A stretch of 64,000 nt of DNA, taken from positions 186,001 through 250,000 of the forward strand of contig NZ_QKTX01000004.1 of assembly GCF_003253485.1 (NCBI RefSeq), read 5' to 3'. The translations under genes and the position numbers were made by a program. The notes under the pieces were generated by a model, which was given only the letters and a program-made list of their open reading frames with translations, ran no database searches and had not been told where the DNA came from. Source of the stretch: Algoriphagus aquaeductus. Its GTDB lineage: Bacteria > Bacteroidota > Bacteroidia > Cytophagales > Cyclobacteriaceae. Of the stretch, positions 25,291 through 36,100 are shown one piece after another (position 1 is the stretch's first letter; the number at the start of each line of letters is the position of its first letter).

Positions 25291-27968
25291 TTTTGTGCAG
25301 TAGGTTGTTTGTAAACCGCATGATCTGGATTTCCACCGGAGATCAAGTAAGCCATCAGGTCTTTGAGTTCTTCCTCATTCAGTCGATTAATCAAACCAGG
25401 CATCATGATGGATACATCCGCATTTTTCTTCAGTACCACGGTGTTTTTAGGCACTGTTTTGATATCATTTGGCGCAAAAGGATTCTGAGAGATGTAGTAG
25501 TTCTGCGCATCTTCATCATTGATTTTACCGACAATGGAGCCTCCGGCTTTAAGCTCCAAAACCGTAGCATGATACTGATCCGAGATGGTTTCGCTTGGAT
25601 TGATCGTAGCCACCAAGATGTCTTTTGGAGAGAATCGGGTGCCCAATTGGGTCAAATCCGGACCGATAGCGCCGCCTTCACCCTGCATGGTATGGCAGGA
25701 CTGACAAAGGACCGCGGCATACATGGCCTTACCTTTTACCAAATCACGACCAACCAAATTGGCCATCAAAGGTTCCGCTTCTTCTACAGTCCAGCGACGG
25801 CCTGGACCTTCTGGCTGCACTCCGGTATTTGCAATATCATTCCCACTGGCAGTAAGCAATTTACCACCGGACATTTCATCATATTTCTCGAAATCGGCTT
25901 TGTCTACAGATGCTAAAGCCATTTTTCGGGCACGATCCAGGAAGCCCACATAGCTTCTTCCTCCTTTGTAGGCGGTGAGCGCATGATTGATCCATTTGAA
26001 GTATTCCTCACGCTGAGCCGCAGTCCAGCCTTTGTCCGCTCCACCCAACACGGTAGCATAGAAAGTCGCCTGTGCAGGGGGTACATTGGCCAGCATATTG
26101 GCGATGTCCAATCCGTATTGTGGATTTCTGAAAATCAAATCTGAAGAAGAAGTAAAGGTCTTCTGGTAATCAGGATCATCTTTGGCATTTTTTAGAAGGG
26201 CCAAAGTTTTCTCAACCGCACTTGGCGCATCCAAATGAACCATCAAAATCGAAAGCGAGCGATCCAGCATGTTGTCATTAGCCGGATAATTTGGATCCAA
26301 ATAGGCAATCAATTGCTGCTTAACCGGCTCCGCACCCTTATCATAGCGATACAAAATCACCTCCATGGTTCGTAGCAAATCCTGCTTGTCTTTGGCAGAA
26401 AGCGCCTTATAATCGATTTGCATCAAACTGTTGAGCATAGCTGCGGCATCAGCATCCGTGGCATGATGTGCCAAAGCCAAAATAGCGTGAATCTTTTTTG
26501 CAGGATCTGCCTCAGCAATAGCCTTGTCTTTCCAAGTTGCCACGGGCTGATGCTCCAATACGATTCGTGCGGCATATTGCACATAACGATCCGCATGCCC
26601 CAGCTGGGCCCAAGCTTTCTCCAAGCCATCTGCGGGCGCTCCTGCTTTGTGATATTGCTCAAGCTCTCTTCTTAGTTTGGCTTCCTGAGGAAGATCGGCC
26701 TCTGTCAAAGGCACATGGGTATCCAATTCGCCTTTGTAATAAACTCTATAGAGATCAGACTCCAATCTACGTCCACCGGTAGCAAAATACATGGCACCGT
26801 CAGGCCCGATGATTCCGTCCGTCAGGGGAAGTGGTGAGCCGGAAATAAACTCTTCCGCGGTGGCATCATATGTAGCACCGTTTGGAGTCAGGTGAATGGC
26901 ATAAATAATCCCAAAACTCCAGTCAAATGCGTAGAGCGCTTTTTTGTATTTGCTTGGGAAATTGGCATTGAAAGCAAACATGGCGTTGGTCGGAGAACCT
27001 TGGCCGATATTGAGTACCGCGGGCAAATTGTCCGGATAGTTGGGTGCCCACTTGGAATTGCCTGTTCTCCAGCCAAATTCCGATCCGCTGGTAGCGTGAT
27101 TGATACGGGTTGGGCGATACCAAGGCATCCCGAAGTCCCATTCCATATCGGCATCATAGGCGAAAATATCCCCCACTTCATTGTAATCGAAGTCAAACGC
27201 ATTTCGGAAACCTGCTGAGATCAATTCCCACTCTTTTCCTTCCGGATCGATTCGTGCTATCCACCCCCCCGGTGCCATCCGATCATTGGCATGACCTCTT
27301 GGATCTTTGATCAGCGGAAAGAGATTATCCTCTTGCCATACTTTTGGAAGTCGATAATGGTTCATTTCCGGCACATCCACGTGGTTGCCCGCGATCAGGT
27401 AGATGCCTTTTCCGTCTGGAGTCACTTTCATGGAGTGTGGTCCATGCTCGCCCTGCTGCCCTTTGAGTTCACGAATCTGAGTAATGCTTTCAAACTGATC
27501 ATCCCCGTCCAGATCCTGGATTCTATACAAGCCGGTTGGCTGGCTAAACCGTGCATTGGGATTGTGATTGACCATCACATACAGGGAATTGAATGCATAA
27601 AGCAAGCCTTGGGCATAGCCCATCCCAACGAGTGAATCAGGAACATTACCTACGATGAGTTTTTCCACTTTGGGCTTCACGGTGGAATCAGAGCCGATCG
27701 GAGGCAATTCCAATCGGTACAAAAATCCATATTGATCCGAGGTGATCATTCGGCCTTTGTCATCAAAGGTCATGGCTACCCAGGATCCTTGGTCATTTTC
27801 TCCAGGGCTGTAAAGCAATTCTGCGACAAAGCCATCGGGAAGCTTGAGTTTGTCAATTTTGGGGTTTCCGGTAAGCTGCCGGCCTTCTTCCTTTTTGCCG
27901 CAGGCGAAAACAAGCAACGCAGCTGCTCCGAGAAAAAGGAGATTTTTTAAAGTGCTTTTGAGGAACAT
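25287..27968 (-). CDS. Lipoprotein: beta-propeller (PQQ-type) sugar dehydrogenase with C-terminal cytochrome c
   Basis: 893 residues. Lipobox LLVFAC (Cys23). A six-bladed glucose/sorbosone dehydrogenase-like propeller spans about 40-410 (LPDGFVAELLY, GEHGPHSMKVTPDGKGIYLIAGNH, SAGFRNAFDFDYNEVGDIFAYDADMEWDFG). An alpha-helical, HEAT-like region follows (430-700), then a cytochrome c with CQSCH at 755-759 and a probable axial Met in SIMMPG (about 855). Electrons from sugar oxidation would pass to the haem. Cofactor (PQQ or other) is not proven. Coupled by ATGA to DUF1080; upstream lies an AGCAGGACAGTT site (28084-28095). Confidence 0.85.
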   Translation of the reverse strand: MFLKSTLKNLLFLGAAALLVFACGKKEEGRQLTGNPKIDKLKLPDGFVAELLYSPGENDQGSWVAMTFDDKGRMITSDQYGFLYRLELPPIGSDSTVKPKVEKLIVGNVPDSLVGMGYAQGLLYAFNSLYVMVNHNPNARFSQPTGLYRIQDLDGDDQFESITQIRELKGQQGEHGPHSMKVTPDGKGIYLIAGNHVDVPEMNHYRLPKVWQEDNLFPLIKDPRGHANDRMAPGGWIARIDPEGKEWELISAGFRNAFDFDYNEVGDIFAYDADMEWDFGMPWYRPTRINHATSGSEFGWRTGNSKWAPNYPDNLPAVLNIGQGSPTNAMFAFNANFPSKYKKALYAFDWSFGIIYAIHLTPNGATYDATAEEFISGSPLPLTDGIIGPDGAMYFATGGRRLESDLYRVYYKGELDTHVPLTEADLPQEAKLRRELEQYHKAGAPADGLEKAWAQLGHADRYVQYAARIVLEHQPVATWKDKAIAEADPAKKIHAILALAHHATDADAAAMLNSLMQIDYKALSAKDKQDLLRTMEVILYRYDKGAEPVKQQLIAYLDPNYPANDNMLDRSLSILMVHLDAPSAVEKTLALLKNAKDDPDYQKTFTSSSDLIFRNPQYGLDIANMLANVPPAQATFYATVLGGADKGWTAAQREEYFKWINHALTAYKGGRSYVGFLDRARKMALASVDKADFEKYDEMSGGKLLTASGNDIANTGVQPEGPGRRWTVEEAEPLMANLVGRDLVKGKAMYAAVLCQSCHTMQGEGGAIGPDLTQLGTRFSPKDILVATINPSETISDQYHATVLELKAGGSIVGKINDEDAQNYYISQNPFAPNDIKTVPKNTVVLKKNADVSIMMPGLINRLNEEELKDLMAYLISGGNPDHAVYKQPTAQK

Positions 27969-28083
27969 ATTATTTTGGATTTAAAGCTTTTCGAGTAATT
28001 CTATTGCATCGGATTCAAATTGGGAAATATTTTGAGGGATCAAAAGCCACTCACGAAGGCTATTTACTTTTTGTCAAGAAATT

Positions 28084-28095
28084 AACTGTCCTGCT
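28084..28095 (-). promoter_or_regulatory. AGCAGGACAGTT motif upstream of the dehydrogenase gene
   Basis: Identical 12 bases occur upstream of the sulfatase gene (58569-58580). Here the site is 116 bp before the start codon, between the SusD terminator and the gene. Confidence 0.4.
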
Positions 28096-28131
28096 ATTTC
28101 GGGGTAGCGCTACTTTTTCCACCAATGGTAA

Positions 28132-28184
28132 AAAATAACCCAGCATCAGGGGCTTTTCGGGGAAAAGCAGATGCCGGGCTATTT
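28132..28184 (-). terminator. Terminator after susD
   Basis: Long stem: AAATAaCCCaGCATC (from 28132) pairs with GATGCcGGGcTATTT (to 28184), with an inner GCTTTTC/GAAAAGC hairpin. On the minus strand a short T run follows the stem (TATTTTTTACC). Confidence 0.75.
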
Positions 28185-28201
28185 GAATTTAGAAAACCAA
28201 C

Positions 28202-29713
28202 TTAGAAAAACGGACTCAAATCAGATTCAGCTGCAGGATATGGATAAAACTTATCCAAGTTTGTAAACACGTTGTTTCTTGGTACTGCACCTGGGATTGG
28301 AGGGAAATAGTAATCGAGTGGATTCGCCACAATTCTTTGTCCGTAAGGGACGATGATTTCCTGGATACGGTCAGTTCTGATGATATCAAACCACCTTTTA
28401 TTTTCAAAAGCAAGTTCTACCCGTCTTTCTTTGAAAATGGCTTCTCTCACTTGGGTTTGGCCAGCTGCTGTAGAGGCAGCCAATCCCGCACGGGATCTTA
28501 CCTGGTTCAAAAGCCCCAAAGCTTCACCGGTTTTTCCCTGTTCATTTTGTGCCTCTGCCAAAAGGAGTAAAACCTCCGCATACCGATAGACTGGCCAGTT
28601 GACACCATGATTATTGTGCTGGGCATGATTATCCTGGAACTTCTTAATGATCGGAGTAGTCTTGTTCGGGCCTGGTCTGCCTGAGACCGTGATAAACATG
28701 ATCGAAGCATCTTTTCTCAAATCCCCGGGTTCATAAGCGGCAATGATATCCGGCGTAGGAATATTATTTCCCTGACCATCGAGAGGCTGAGGATTGGATG
28801 TATTAAATAAGGACCTCACCTCGGCCACTGTCAGAGGATAAGGCAAATGCTGATATAAGAAATTGCCCTGAAGACCATCCGGTCCTTCTCGAAACTGAAT
28901 TTCAAATACCGACTCTGCATTATTCTTATTGGTGGTATTTTTTGGAAAAGCCATGGCGTAGGAAGACATCAGCGAATATTGCCCAGAGGAAACTACCGGG
29001 GCTAATACTTGCTCGGCATCAGCCCATCTTTTCCGATAGATAAATACATCTCCGAGCAAGGTTCTAGCGGCTCCTTGGGTGACTCTTCCTGGAAGCTGAG
29101 CAGACTTCTGAGGAAGCAAAGGAATGGCATCTGTCAAGTCTTTGATAATCTGATCAAAAACCGCAGCTTCCTCTGACAAAGGAAGAGCCGCCCCTTCTCT
29201 ACCCGGAACTGGGGTAAGGTGCAAAGGAACTTTTCCAAAATATCTAACCAAATGGAAGTAAGCAAAGGCCCGAAGGAACAGGGCTTGACCCTTTACATTA
29301 TTCTTGGAATCCTGATTAAAATTCACCGCATCGATGGGTGCCAAAACCTGATTGGCTCTGGCAATGATCAGATAGAGCCCTCTCCAAGCGCCAAGCACGT
29401 TGGTATTTGGTGTGGTCCCATTGCTCACCGGAACTGAGAAATCAGCCAAATTTTCAGCGTTTTCAACCGCGCCAAAAAGGACATTTCGCATGTAGAAGGT
29501 ATTATCCGAATGCAGCTCTCCCAAAAGCCAAGCTGGCCCATTGTAATAGGCTCGCAAAGGAGCATATGCCCCATTGACAGCCTGGACAAAATCATTTTCT
29601 GTTTTGAAGAAAGTTGCCGAACTCAGCTGAGTCTCGGGTACAATCGTCAGGAAATCGTCACAACTGGTGAAGGTCATCAGCAGGACAAGAAGTAGGATGC
29701 TATATTTTTTCAT
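28202..29713 (-). CDS. SusD/RagB-family nutrient-binding outer-membrane lipoprotein
   Basis: 503 residues, lipobox MTFTSC (Cys19). The family pattern is clear: FLTIVPETQLSSATFFKTENDFVQAVNGAYAPLR at the start, the TPR core (GQALFLRAFAYFHLVRYFGKVPL), and the C-terminal RYAEVLLLLAEAQNEQGKTGEALGLLNQVRSRAGL then ERRVELAFENKRWFDIIRTDRI. It forms the substrate-capturing lid of the SusC transporter at the outer membrane surface. It is 43 bp downstream of susC and shares its promoter. Confidence 0.95.
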   Translation of the reverse strand: MKKYSILLLVLLMTFTSCDDFLTIVPETQLSSATFFKTENDFVQAVNGAYAPLRAYYNGPAWLLGELHSDNTFYMRNVLFGAVENAENLADFSVPVSNGTTPNTNVLGAWRGLYLIIARANQVLAPIDAVNFNQDSKNNVKGQALFLRAFAYFHLVRYFGKVPLHLTPVPGREGAALPLSEEAAVFDQIIKDLTDAIPLLPQKSAQLPGRVTQGAARTLLGDVFIYRKRWADAEQVLAPVVSSGQYSLMSSYAMAFPKNTTNKNNAESVFEIQFREGPDGLQGNFLYQHLPYPLTVAEVRSLFNTSNPQPLDGQGNNIPTPDIIAAYEPGDLRKDASIMFITVSGRPGPNKTTPIIKKFQDNHAQHNNHGVNWPVYRYAEVLLLLAEAQNEQGKTGEALGLLNQVRSRAGLAASTAAGQTQVREAIFKERRVELAFENKRWFDIIRTDRIQEIIVPYGQRIVANPLDYYFPPIPGAVPRNNVFTNLDKFYPYPAAESDLSPFF

Positions 29714-29756
29714 TTTTAGTTCAGTTTAGGAAGTAATCAACAACAAGATTGGTCGA

Positions 29757-32700
29757 TTAGAAATTGATGTTAGCTCCAAAAGTGATGGTGCGTGGCACCG
29801 GATAAGGACCCAAATCAACTCCAGGACTTAGATTTCCTCCGTCTCCCTGACCATTACCCTGCATACTCACCTCTGGATTTTGCCCTCCCCAATAGTTGGT
29901 GAAAACGAGCACGTTCTGAGCAGATGCATACAAACGCGCCGAACGAATCGCTTTAGGAAGTTTGGTAAAAGTGTATCCTAAGGTGATGTTTCTTATGGTA
30001 AAGAAGGATGCATCCCAAACGAAGTTACTGTTGGGCCAGTCACGCTCGATACCGGTTACGTTCCCTCCACCTACAGTGGTTCCGAAAATTCCTTCCCCCG
30101 GATTATCAGGAGATCTAAACCGGTCCTTTGCTTTTCTGACCATATTGAATACCCCGTCAAGGTTAGCCAAAGAATATAAATGTCTCATGTAAAGGTCCTG
30201 TCCATGCGAACCAGAGCCCACAATACTCATATCCCAATTTTTCCAGTTGAAATTATTGGTGATACCATAGGTGAAATCAGGGAAAGGATTACCGATGATT
30301 TGACGGTCATCACGATCTCCACCGAAAGTGATCACACCATCTCCGTTAAAATCTTCCAGCTTAATACTGCCGACAGTAGATCTTCCGGGAATTTTTGGGG
30401 AATTGGCCAAATCCTCTGCATTCGCGTAATTTCCAAGTTTTTTAAGCCCATAAAACTGTGCGAAAGGCTTTCCCACCTGAGTAATGTGGAAGGAGCCATA
30501 CACTCGATCAATCCCATCTGCTAATTCCAGAACTCTATTTCGGTTGAAAGAAAGGTTGGCATTGACCGTCCAACGGAAGGCACCGGTGGTAGGAACTGCA
30601 TTGATTTGGAATTCATGACCCCAAAATTTGATCTCACCGATATTGTCATTGAAATTGGTGAAGCCTGACTCCTGTGGGATCTGAACTGCGTATAGGAGGT
30701 TGGTGGTGTTTTTGACGAAATAGTCATAGCCAAAAGAAATTCGATCATCTAAGAATCCAAGGTCAAAACCTACGTCCATCTGTGCCGTAGTTTCCCAACC
30801 CAAGTTTGGATTATCCAAGGAGGTAACCGCGGCTCCAGGGGTCAGGGTGTTCCCAAATGCCACGTTTACGGTATTGTTGACCAAGGCATATTGAGTATAG
30901 TTACCGATGTTGTTGTTACCGGTGATTCCGTAGCTGGATCTGATTTTTGCAAATGAAATGGTGCTATTGCCTTTCAAAAACTCCTCATCAGACAATACCC
31001 AACCTACTGAGGTGGAGGGGAAAATACCCCAACGATTGTTTGAACCAAAACGGGACGAACCATCTCCTCTGGCTGATGCGGTAAAGAGGTATTTACCTTT
31101 GTAGCTGTATGTAAATCTGGAGAATACCGAAGTAAGGCTCCACTCCTGCACGTTATTGAATGTGCCCCCTCGATTAATATTCACCGCCGCTTGGGTGGTT
31201 AAGATACGATCATCTGCATAGGTATCAGACTGAACTCGGTATATATCAAGTCTGAATCGCTGATTGGAGAAACCTGCCAACATTTCAAAATTATGATCAC
31301 CTATTGTGTTCCTGTAGGTAGCGATATTTTCATTTAGCCAAGACATGTTGTTATTAGTCTCCCGGATAGAAGAAGCTACTGTTGGAATAGCCACGTTTAT
31401 CGCAGAGGTGGCCGTCGAAGGATTGGAGAAGAAGAACCTTGAGTTATTCAACTCCACATTGAATGTGGACCGAAATGACAAATTCTTAATTGGCTTCCAT
31501 TCCACATAGGAAGTGGTCAAAAGATTTAATCTGGTGGTTTCGTTGGTAAGTTCTTGAGCTGATCTTACCCAGTTTGGATAGGCGAAGATATTTCCTGTCT
31601 CTGCAGGAAAACGATTAAACAAAGTCAATTCTCCATTCTCATCTCGGATGGGCATCACAGGCCAAGTGTGCAGCGCATTGAAAATAATACCTGTTCCACG
31701 GTCACCATCAGATCTAGGCGTATTGTCAAACACATAGTTTGGTGCCACATTGACCCCAATGTTCACTTTATCAGAAAGCTGATAATCCGTATTTAATCTC
31801 AAGGAAAACCTTTTGAAATCAGTATTAACGACAACTCCTTTTTGATCAAAAACACCCACAACAGCGGAAGTATTTACCCGCTCCTTATTTGAGGTCAAAG
31901 TCAGATTGTAGCTTGAAATCGGAGCGGTCTGAAGCAAAGCATCATACCAATCGTTATTTTGTCCTCGGTAGATCGACGGATCACTGAAAACTTGTGGCAC
32001 GGTCTGCCCCGCATCTTCATAATATTCCTTCTTGAACTGTGCAAATTCTTCTGCATTCATCATTTCAAGACGTCCTCTCATCGGTACTTTTTGGAAACCG
32101 GTAAATACGTTCAGGTTTACGTTGGTTTGCCCGGCTTTTCCCTTTTTGGTAGTGATCAATACTACCCCATTGGCTGCTCTTGAGCCATACAATGAAGTGG
32201 ATGCCGCATCCTTCAAGACAGAAATATCGTCGATTTCGTCCGGGTTGATGGAGTTGATGTCCCCCGTGATCGGGAAACCATCCACCACATAAAGCGGCTC
32301 GCTACCACCTGAAACAGAAAGTTGCCCTCTGATTCTCACCTGCATGCCACGCCCGGGCTGTCCGGTTGTTTGGTTGATTTGAACCCCGGCTAGTCTTCCC
32401 TGGAGTTTTTGGGCGATCGTGGAGACAGGCATATCTCGAAGCTGTGCCCCGCCAATGGACTGGATCGCCCCGGTTACTTCTTTTTTGATTTGACTACCAT
32501 AGCCCACTACCACTACTTCAGAAAGATCAGAAGTAGAAAGCGATAGAGAGATGTTGTAGGTAGTCTGCCCCCCTACTACTGGAACTTCTTTAGTGGTGTA
32601 GCCTACAAAACTTACTACCAGGACATTTCCCGCAGTAGCATCGATGGAGAAAGTACCATCGATGTCAGTCACAGTACCTTTTTGGGTGCCTTTGATAAGC

Positions 32701-32849
32701 ACAAGAGCACCAGGAACAGGCTCTCCCTCGGAGGTGACTACCCCTGTTACTGTTTGGGCCTGTCCAAAACTCAGCAAGCTTGTGCAAAACATAAATAATA
32801 AAAACCCGACAAGCCGGATTTTTACCTTAGATAGATAGTGGTTATTCAT
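29757..32849 (-). CDS. SusC/RagA-family TonB-linked outer-membrane transporter
   Basis: About 1030 residues from the ATG at 32849, which starts a proper signal peptide (KIRLVGFLLFMFCTSLLSFG); the longer ORF to 32948 is not supported. N-terminal carboxypeptidase-regulatory-like domain (VTGVVTSEGEPVPGALVLIKGT), TonB-box/plug region (SEVVVVGYGSQIKKEVTGAI, YVVDGFPI), then a 22-strand type barrel ending in PVPRTITFGANINF. Takes up a glycan oligomer or glycoside in a TonB-dependent way with the adjacent SusD. No SusR/ECF/HTCS regulator is adjacent. Its divergent promoter region is shared with the 33193 gene. Confidence 0.95.
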   Translation of the reverse strand: MNNHYLSKVKIRLVGFLLFMFCTSLLSFGQAQTVTGVVTSEGEPVPGALVLIKGTQKGTVTDIDGTFSIDATAGNVLVVSFVGYTTKEVPVVGGQTTYNISLSLSTSDLSEVVVVGYGSQIKKEVTGAIQSIGGAQLRDMPVSTIAQKLQGRLAGVQINQTTGQPGRGMQVRIRGQLSVSGGSEPLYVVDGFPITGDINSINPDEIDDISVLKDAASTSLYGSRAANGVVLITTKKGKAGQTNVNLNVFTGFQKVPMRGRLEMMNAEEFAQFKKEYYEDAGQTVPQVFSDPSIYRGQNNDWYDALLQTAPISSYNLTLTSNKERVNTSAVVGVFDQKGVVVNTDFKRFSLRLNTDYQLSDKVNIGVNVAPNYVFDNTPRSDGDRGTGIIFNALHTWPVMPIRDENGELTLFNRFPAETGNIFAYPNWVRSAQELTNETTRLNLLTTSYVEWKPIKNLSFRSTFNVELNNSRFFFSNPSTATSAINVAIPTVASSIRETNNNMSWLNENIATYRNTIGDHNFEMLAGFSNQRFRLDIYRVQSDTYADDRILTTQAAVNINRGGTFNNVQEWSLTSVFSRFTYSYKGKYLFTASARGDGSSRFGSNNRWGIFPSTSVGWVLSDEEFLKGNSTISFAKIRSSYGITGNNNIGNYTQYALVNNTVNVAFGNTLTPGAAVTSLDNPNLGWETTAQMDVGFDLGFLDDRISFGYDYFVKNTTNLLYAVQIPQESGFTNFNDNIGEIKFWGHEFQINAVPTTGAFRWTVNANLSFNRNRVLELADGIDRVYGSFHITQVGKPFAQFYGLKKLGNYANAEDLANSPKIPGRSTVGSIKLEDFNGDGVITFGGDRDDRQIIGNPFPDFTYGITNNFNWKNWDMSIVGSGSHGQDLYMRHLYSLANLDGVFNMVRKAKDRFRSPDNPGEGIFGTTVGGGNVTGIERDWPNSNFVWDASFFTIRNITLGYTFTKLPKAIRSARLYASAQNVLVFTNYWGGQNPEVSMQGNGQGDGGNLSPGVDLGPYPVPRTITFGANINF

Positions 32850-33192
32850 ATAGGTGGGTTTAAAGTATTGAACAATTACCGACTCAATTTCTTTATTCCC
32901 CACCCATACTCTATCCTGTCGAATCCTGCATAAAACACAGAAAATCAAGACATAATAAGCAGGACACTACAGGACACTACCACTTATCGGAGGCAAATAT
33001 GGAATAACAAAATCCAAAAGGCCATTTGGATAATATCAAAATATATTCAGGATAGAGCAGGACACTTCTTGCTCTTATTTAGCATACAAATGATTTGTTT
33101 TCAATTCTTAAATAATCAAATAAGAATTAATCCAAATCATTGAATATTGCTCTCAAAGTATCTATTATTATTGCTGATTGTAACCTTTCACT
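32850..33192. promoter_or_regulatory. 343-bp divergent promoter region between susC and the SGNH-dehydrogenase-cytochrome gene
   Basis: No gene is present. The word CAGGATAGAG occurs as an inverted pair, at 32909-32918 (minus) and 33048-33057 (plus). AGCAGGACACT occurs at 32958-32968 and at 33056-33066, and CAGGACACTA is directly repeated at 32970-32979. No TAnnTTTG box was found, so the sites may bind a specific activator. Confidence 0.5.
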
Positions 33193-36100
33193 ATGAAACA
33201 TATCCTAAAGGCAAAATGGCAATTTATTATTGTCCTTTTTCTATTCCTTTCCTTGGGATGCACCCCTGAAAAAACCTTAGACCTACAGAAAAATGCCAGC
33301 ATCGCTCTTGTCGGAAACAACCTGGGTTCCCGTATGATGGAGTTTGGCCTATTCGAAACCGAAATACATCTCCGATATCCGGACAGCACGCTGTTTATCC
33401 GGAATCTTTGTGATCCCGGAGATACACCTGGCTTCCGCCCCCGATCAGCATCCAAGGATCCTTGGGCATTTCCGGGTGCAGAAGATTTTCAAGACGAATA
33501 TGCCACCTATTCCGATTCCCAAGGCTTTTTGGAAAAGCCCGACCAATGGCTGACACGGCTCAAGGCAGACATCGTGGTGGGATTTTTTGGATTCAATGAA
33601 TCCTTTCAGGGAAAAGATAAACTTCAAAACTTCAAAGAAGAGCTCGAAGCTTGGGTCATTCACTCCAAAGCCCAACAGTACAATGGCAAATCTGCCCCAC
33701 AATTGGCTTTGGTTTCCCCGATTGCTTTCGAAGATCTGAGCGCAGTCAAAGACGTACCGGATGGAAAAAAGGAAAACGAAATCCTGAAACTCTACACCGA
33801 AGCTATGGCTGAAGTGGCCAAAAAGCATGAGTTGGTTTTTGTCAATGCTTTTGAACCGAGCCAAAAATGGTATTCAGGCAGGGAGGAACCGCTGACGATT
33901 GATGGCACACAGCTGAATGAAGCGGGCTACGCCAAACTTGCCGAACTCTTGGCTGACAAGCTTTTTGGTAAGTCCGAACGAAAAGCCGAAGCAAACCGTG
34001 AGCTGATTCATCAGGCCGTAATGGAGAAAAACTGGCTTTGGCACAATGACTATAAAATCCCCAATGGAGTCCACGTGTACGGACGGCGATATGACCCATT
34101 TGGACCCGATAATTACCCTTTTGAGATTGAGAAAATTCGTCAGATGACTGCTATCCGGGATACGGCCATCTGGGAAGCCAACCTTGGAAAAGTAAAAGAT
34201 CTAACCGCTGCAGATGCCAAGACAAGATCATTGCCTGAGGTAAAAACGAACTACAACCCTCAAGCAAACGGAAGCCTGGAATACAAATACGGAGAGGAGG
34301 CCTTAAAAACTATCAAAGTACCTGAAGGATATAAATTGGAGCTTTTTGCTTCCGAAAAGGAATTTCCCGACCTGGCTAATCCGGTTCAACTCTCCTTTGA
34401 TAATAAGGGACGCCTCTGGGTAGCCACCATGCCAAGCTATCCGCATTACAAGCCCGGTGATCCCAGACCTTCCGACAAACTCATCATTCTCGAAGATACC
34501 GATGGTGATGGCAAAGCCGATAAGCAAACCACTTTTGCTGACAACCTTCACCTTCCAGTTGGGTTCGAAATCGGTGCTGAAGGCGTCTATGTCTCCCAAA
34601 GCCCTAATCTGATCCTCTTGGAGGACACCAATGGAGATGATAAGGCTGACAAAAAAACGATCCTCCTTTCCGGGTTTGACGATCATGACACCCACCATGC
34701 CATTTCGGCTTTTACCACTGATGAAAGTGGGGCTATTTATATGGCCGAAGGAGTCTTTTTGCATACCAACGTAGAAACTTCTTATGGTCCGGTGAGAGGA
34801 ACCAACGGAGGATTTTACCGCTACGAACCCAAACGCCACAAGCTGGAGCGGGTCAATCAGGTAAGTATTCCCAATCCTTGGGGGATCGCTTTTGATGACT
34901 GGGGGCAAAACTTCTATGCGGAAACCTCCGGGCCCAATGTCAACTGGATGCTTCCGGGTTCTACGTTGCCCCGCTATGGCAATTCCAACTTCAAAGGACC
35001 GAATCTGATCGAAAAAGACCACATGGTAAGACCGACATCAGGATTGGAATTTATTTCGAGCAGACATTTCCCGGATGATATCCAGGGAGATTTGATCATC
35101 AACAATACCATCGGCTTCCTGGGGACTAAGCAGCACCGTATGATCGAGGATACGGTTGGTTTTACATCCAAATGGAGACAGGATTTGATCGTTTCTTCCG
35201 ACCGAAATTTCCGCCCCGTAGATATGGAGATCGCTCCGGATGGATCGCTCTACATCGTGGACTGGCACAATATCCTGATCGGCCACATGCAACACAATGC
35301 CCGCGATCCACTGAGAGACCATGTGCATGGCCGAATTTACCGATTGACCTATCCTTCCCGACCTTTGGTCACTCCGGCAAAAATCGACGGAGCCAGCATC
35401 CCCGAATTGTTGGAGAATTTGAAACTTCCTGAATACCGATCCAGATACCGTACCCGCCGCGAACTGAGAGGCAGAGATGCTGCCGAGGTAAGCACTGCGG
35501 TAGAAAAGTGGGTGGCTGGACTGGACAAAAACGATCCGAGATACGAGCATCACCGACTCGAAGCCCTTTGGGTGACCTGGGGTGCCAATAAGGTGAACCA
35601 AACCTTGCTGAAAGACTTGTTGAAATCAAGCGATTACCGAGTGCGGGCAGCTGCCACTCGGGTAGTCCGATATACGGGGCACCAAGTCAAGGATCAAACA
35701 GCATTACTGATGGCAGCGGCCAAAGATCAACATGGAAGAGTACGTATGGAAGCCATCGCAGCCGCATCTTGGCTGCCTAGAGAAATCGGCACGCCTATCT
35801 TGGCAGAGGCTGATAAGCAGGCTAAGGATGCTATTTGGATTCCTCGAACCCTGGAAACTGCCGTCGCACACATCAATGGGCTGTCCGTACAGCAGAAAAA
35901 AGAGGAAGATATCAAATCTTCATTGACGGGTTCGGATCGAGAACTGTTTGTATTGGGTAAAGAAATCTATGCCAGGGAAGGCTTCTGCGGCACCTGTCAT
36001 CAGATGGACGGGGGTGGCTTGACTGCTTCCCAATTCCCTCCACTGCGCGGGACTCCTTGGGTGACCGGAAGTCCTGAGCGTTTGATCAAGATTGTGTTGA

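Noticed and set aside
32850..32948. Longer N-terminus for SusC
   Set aside because: It would place 33 unrelated residues in front of the signal peptide and use part of the regulatory region.
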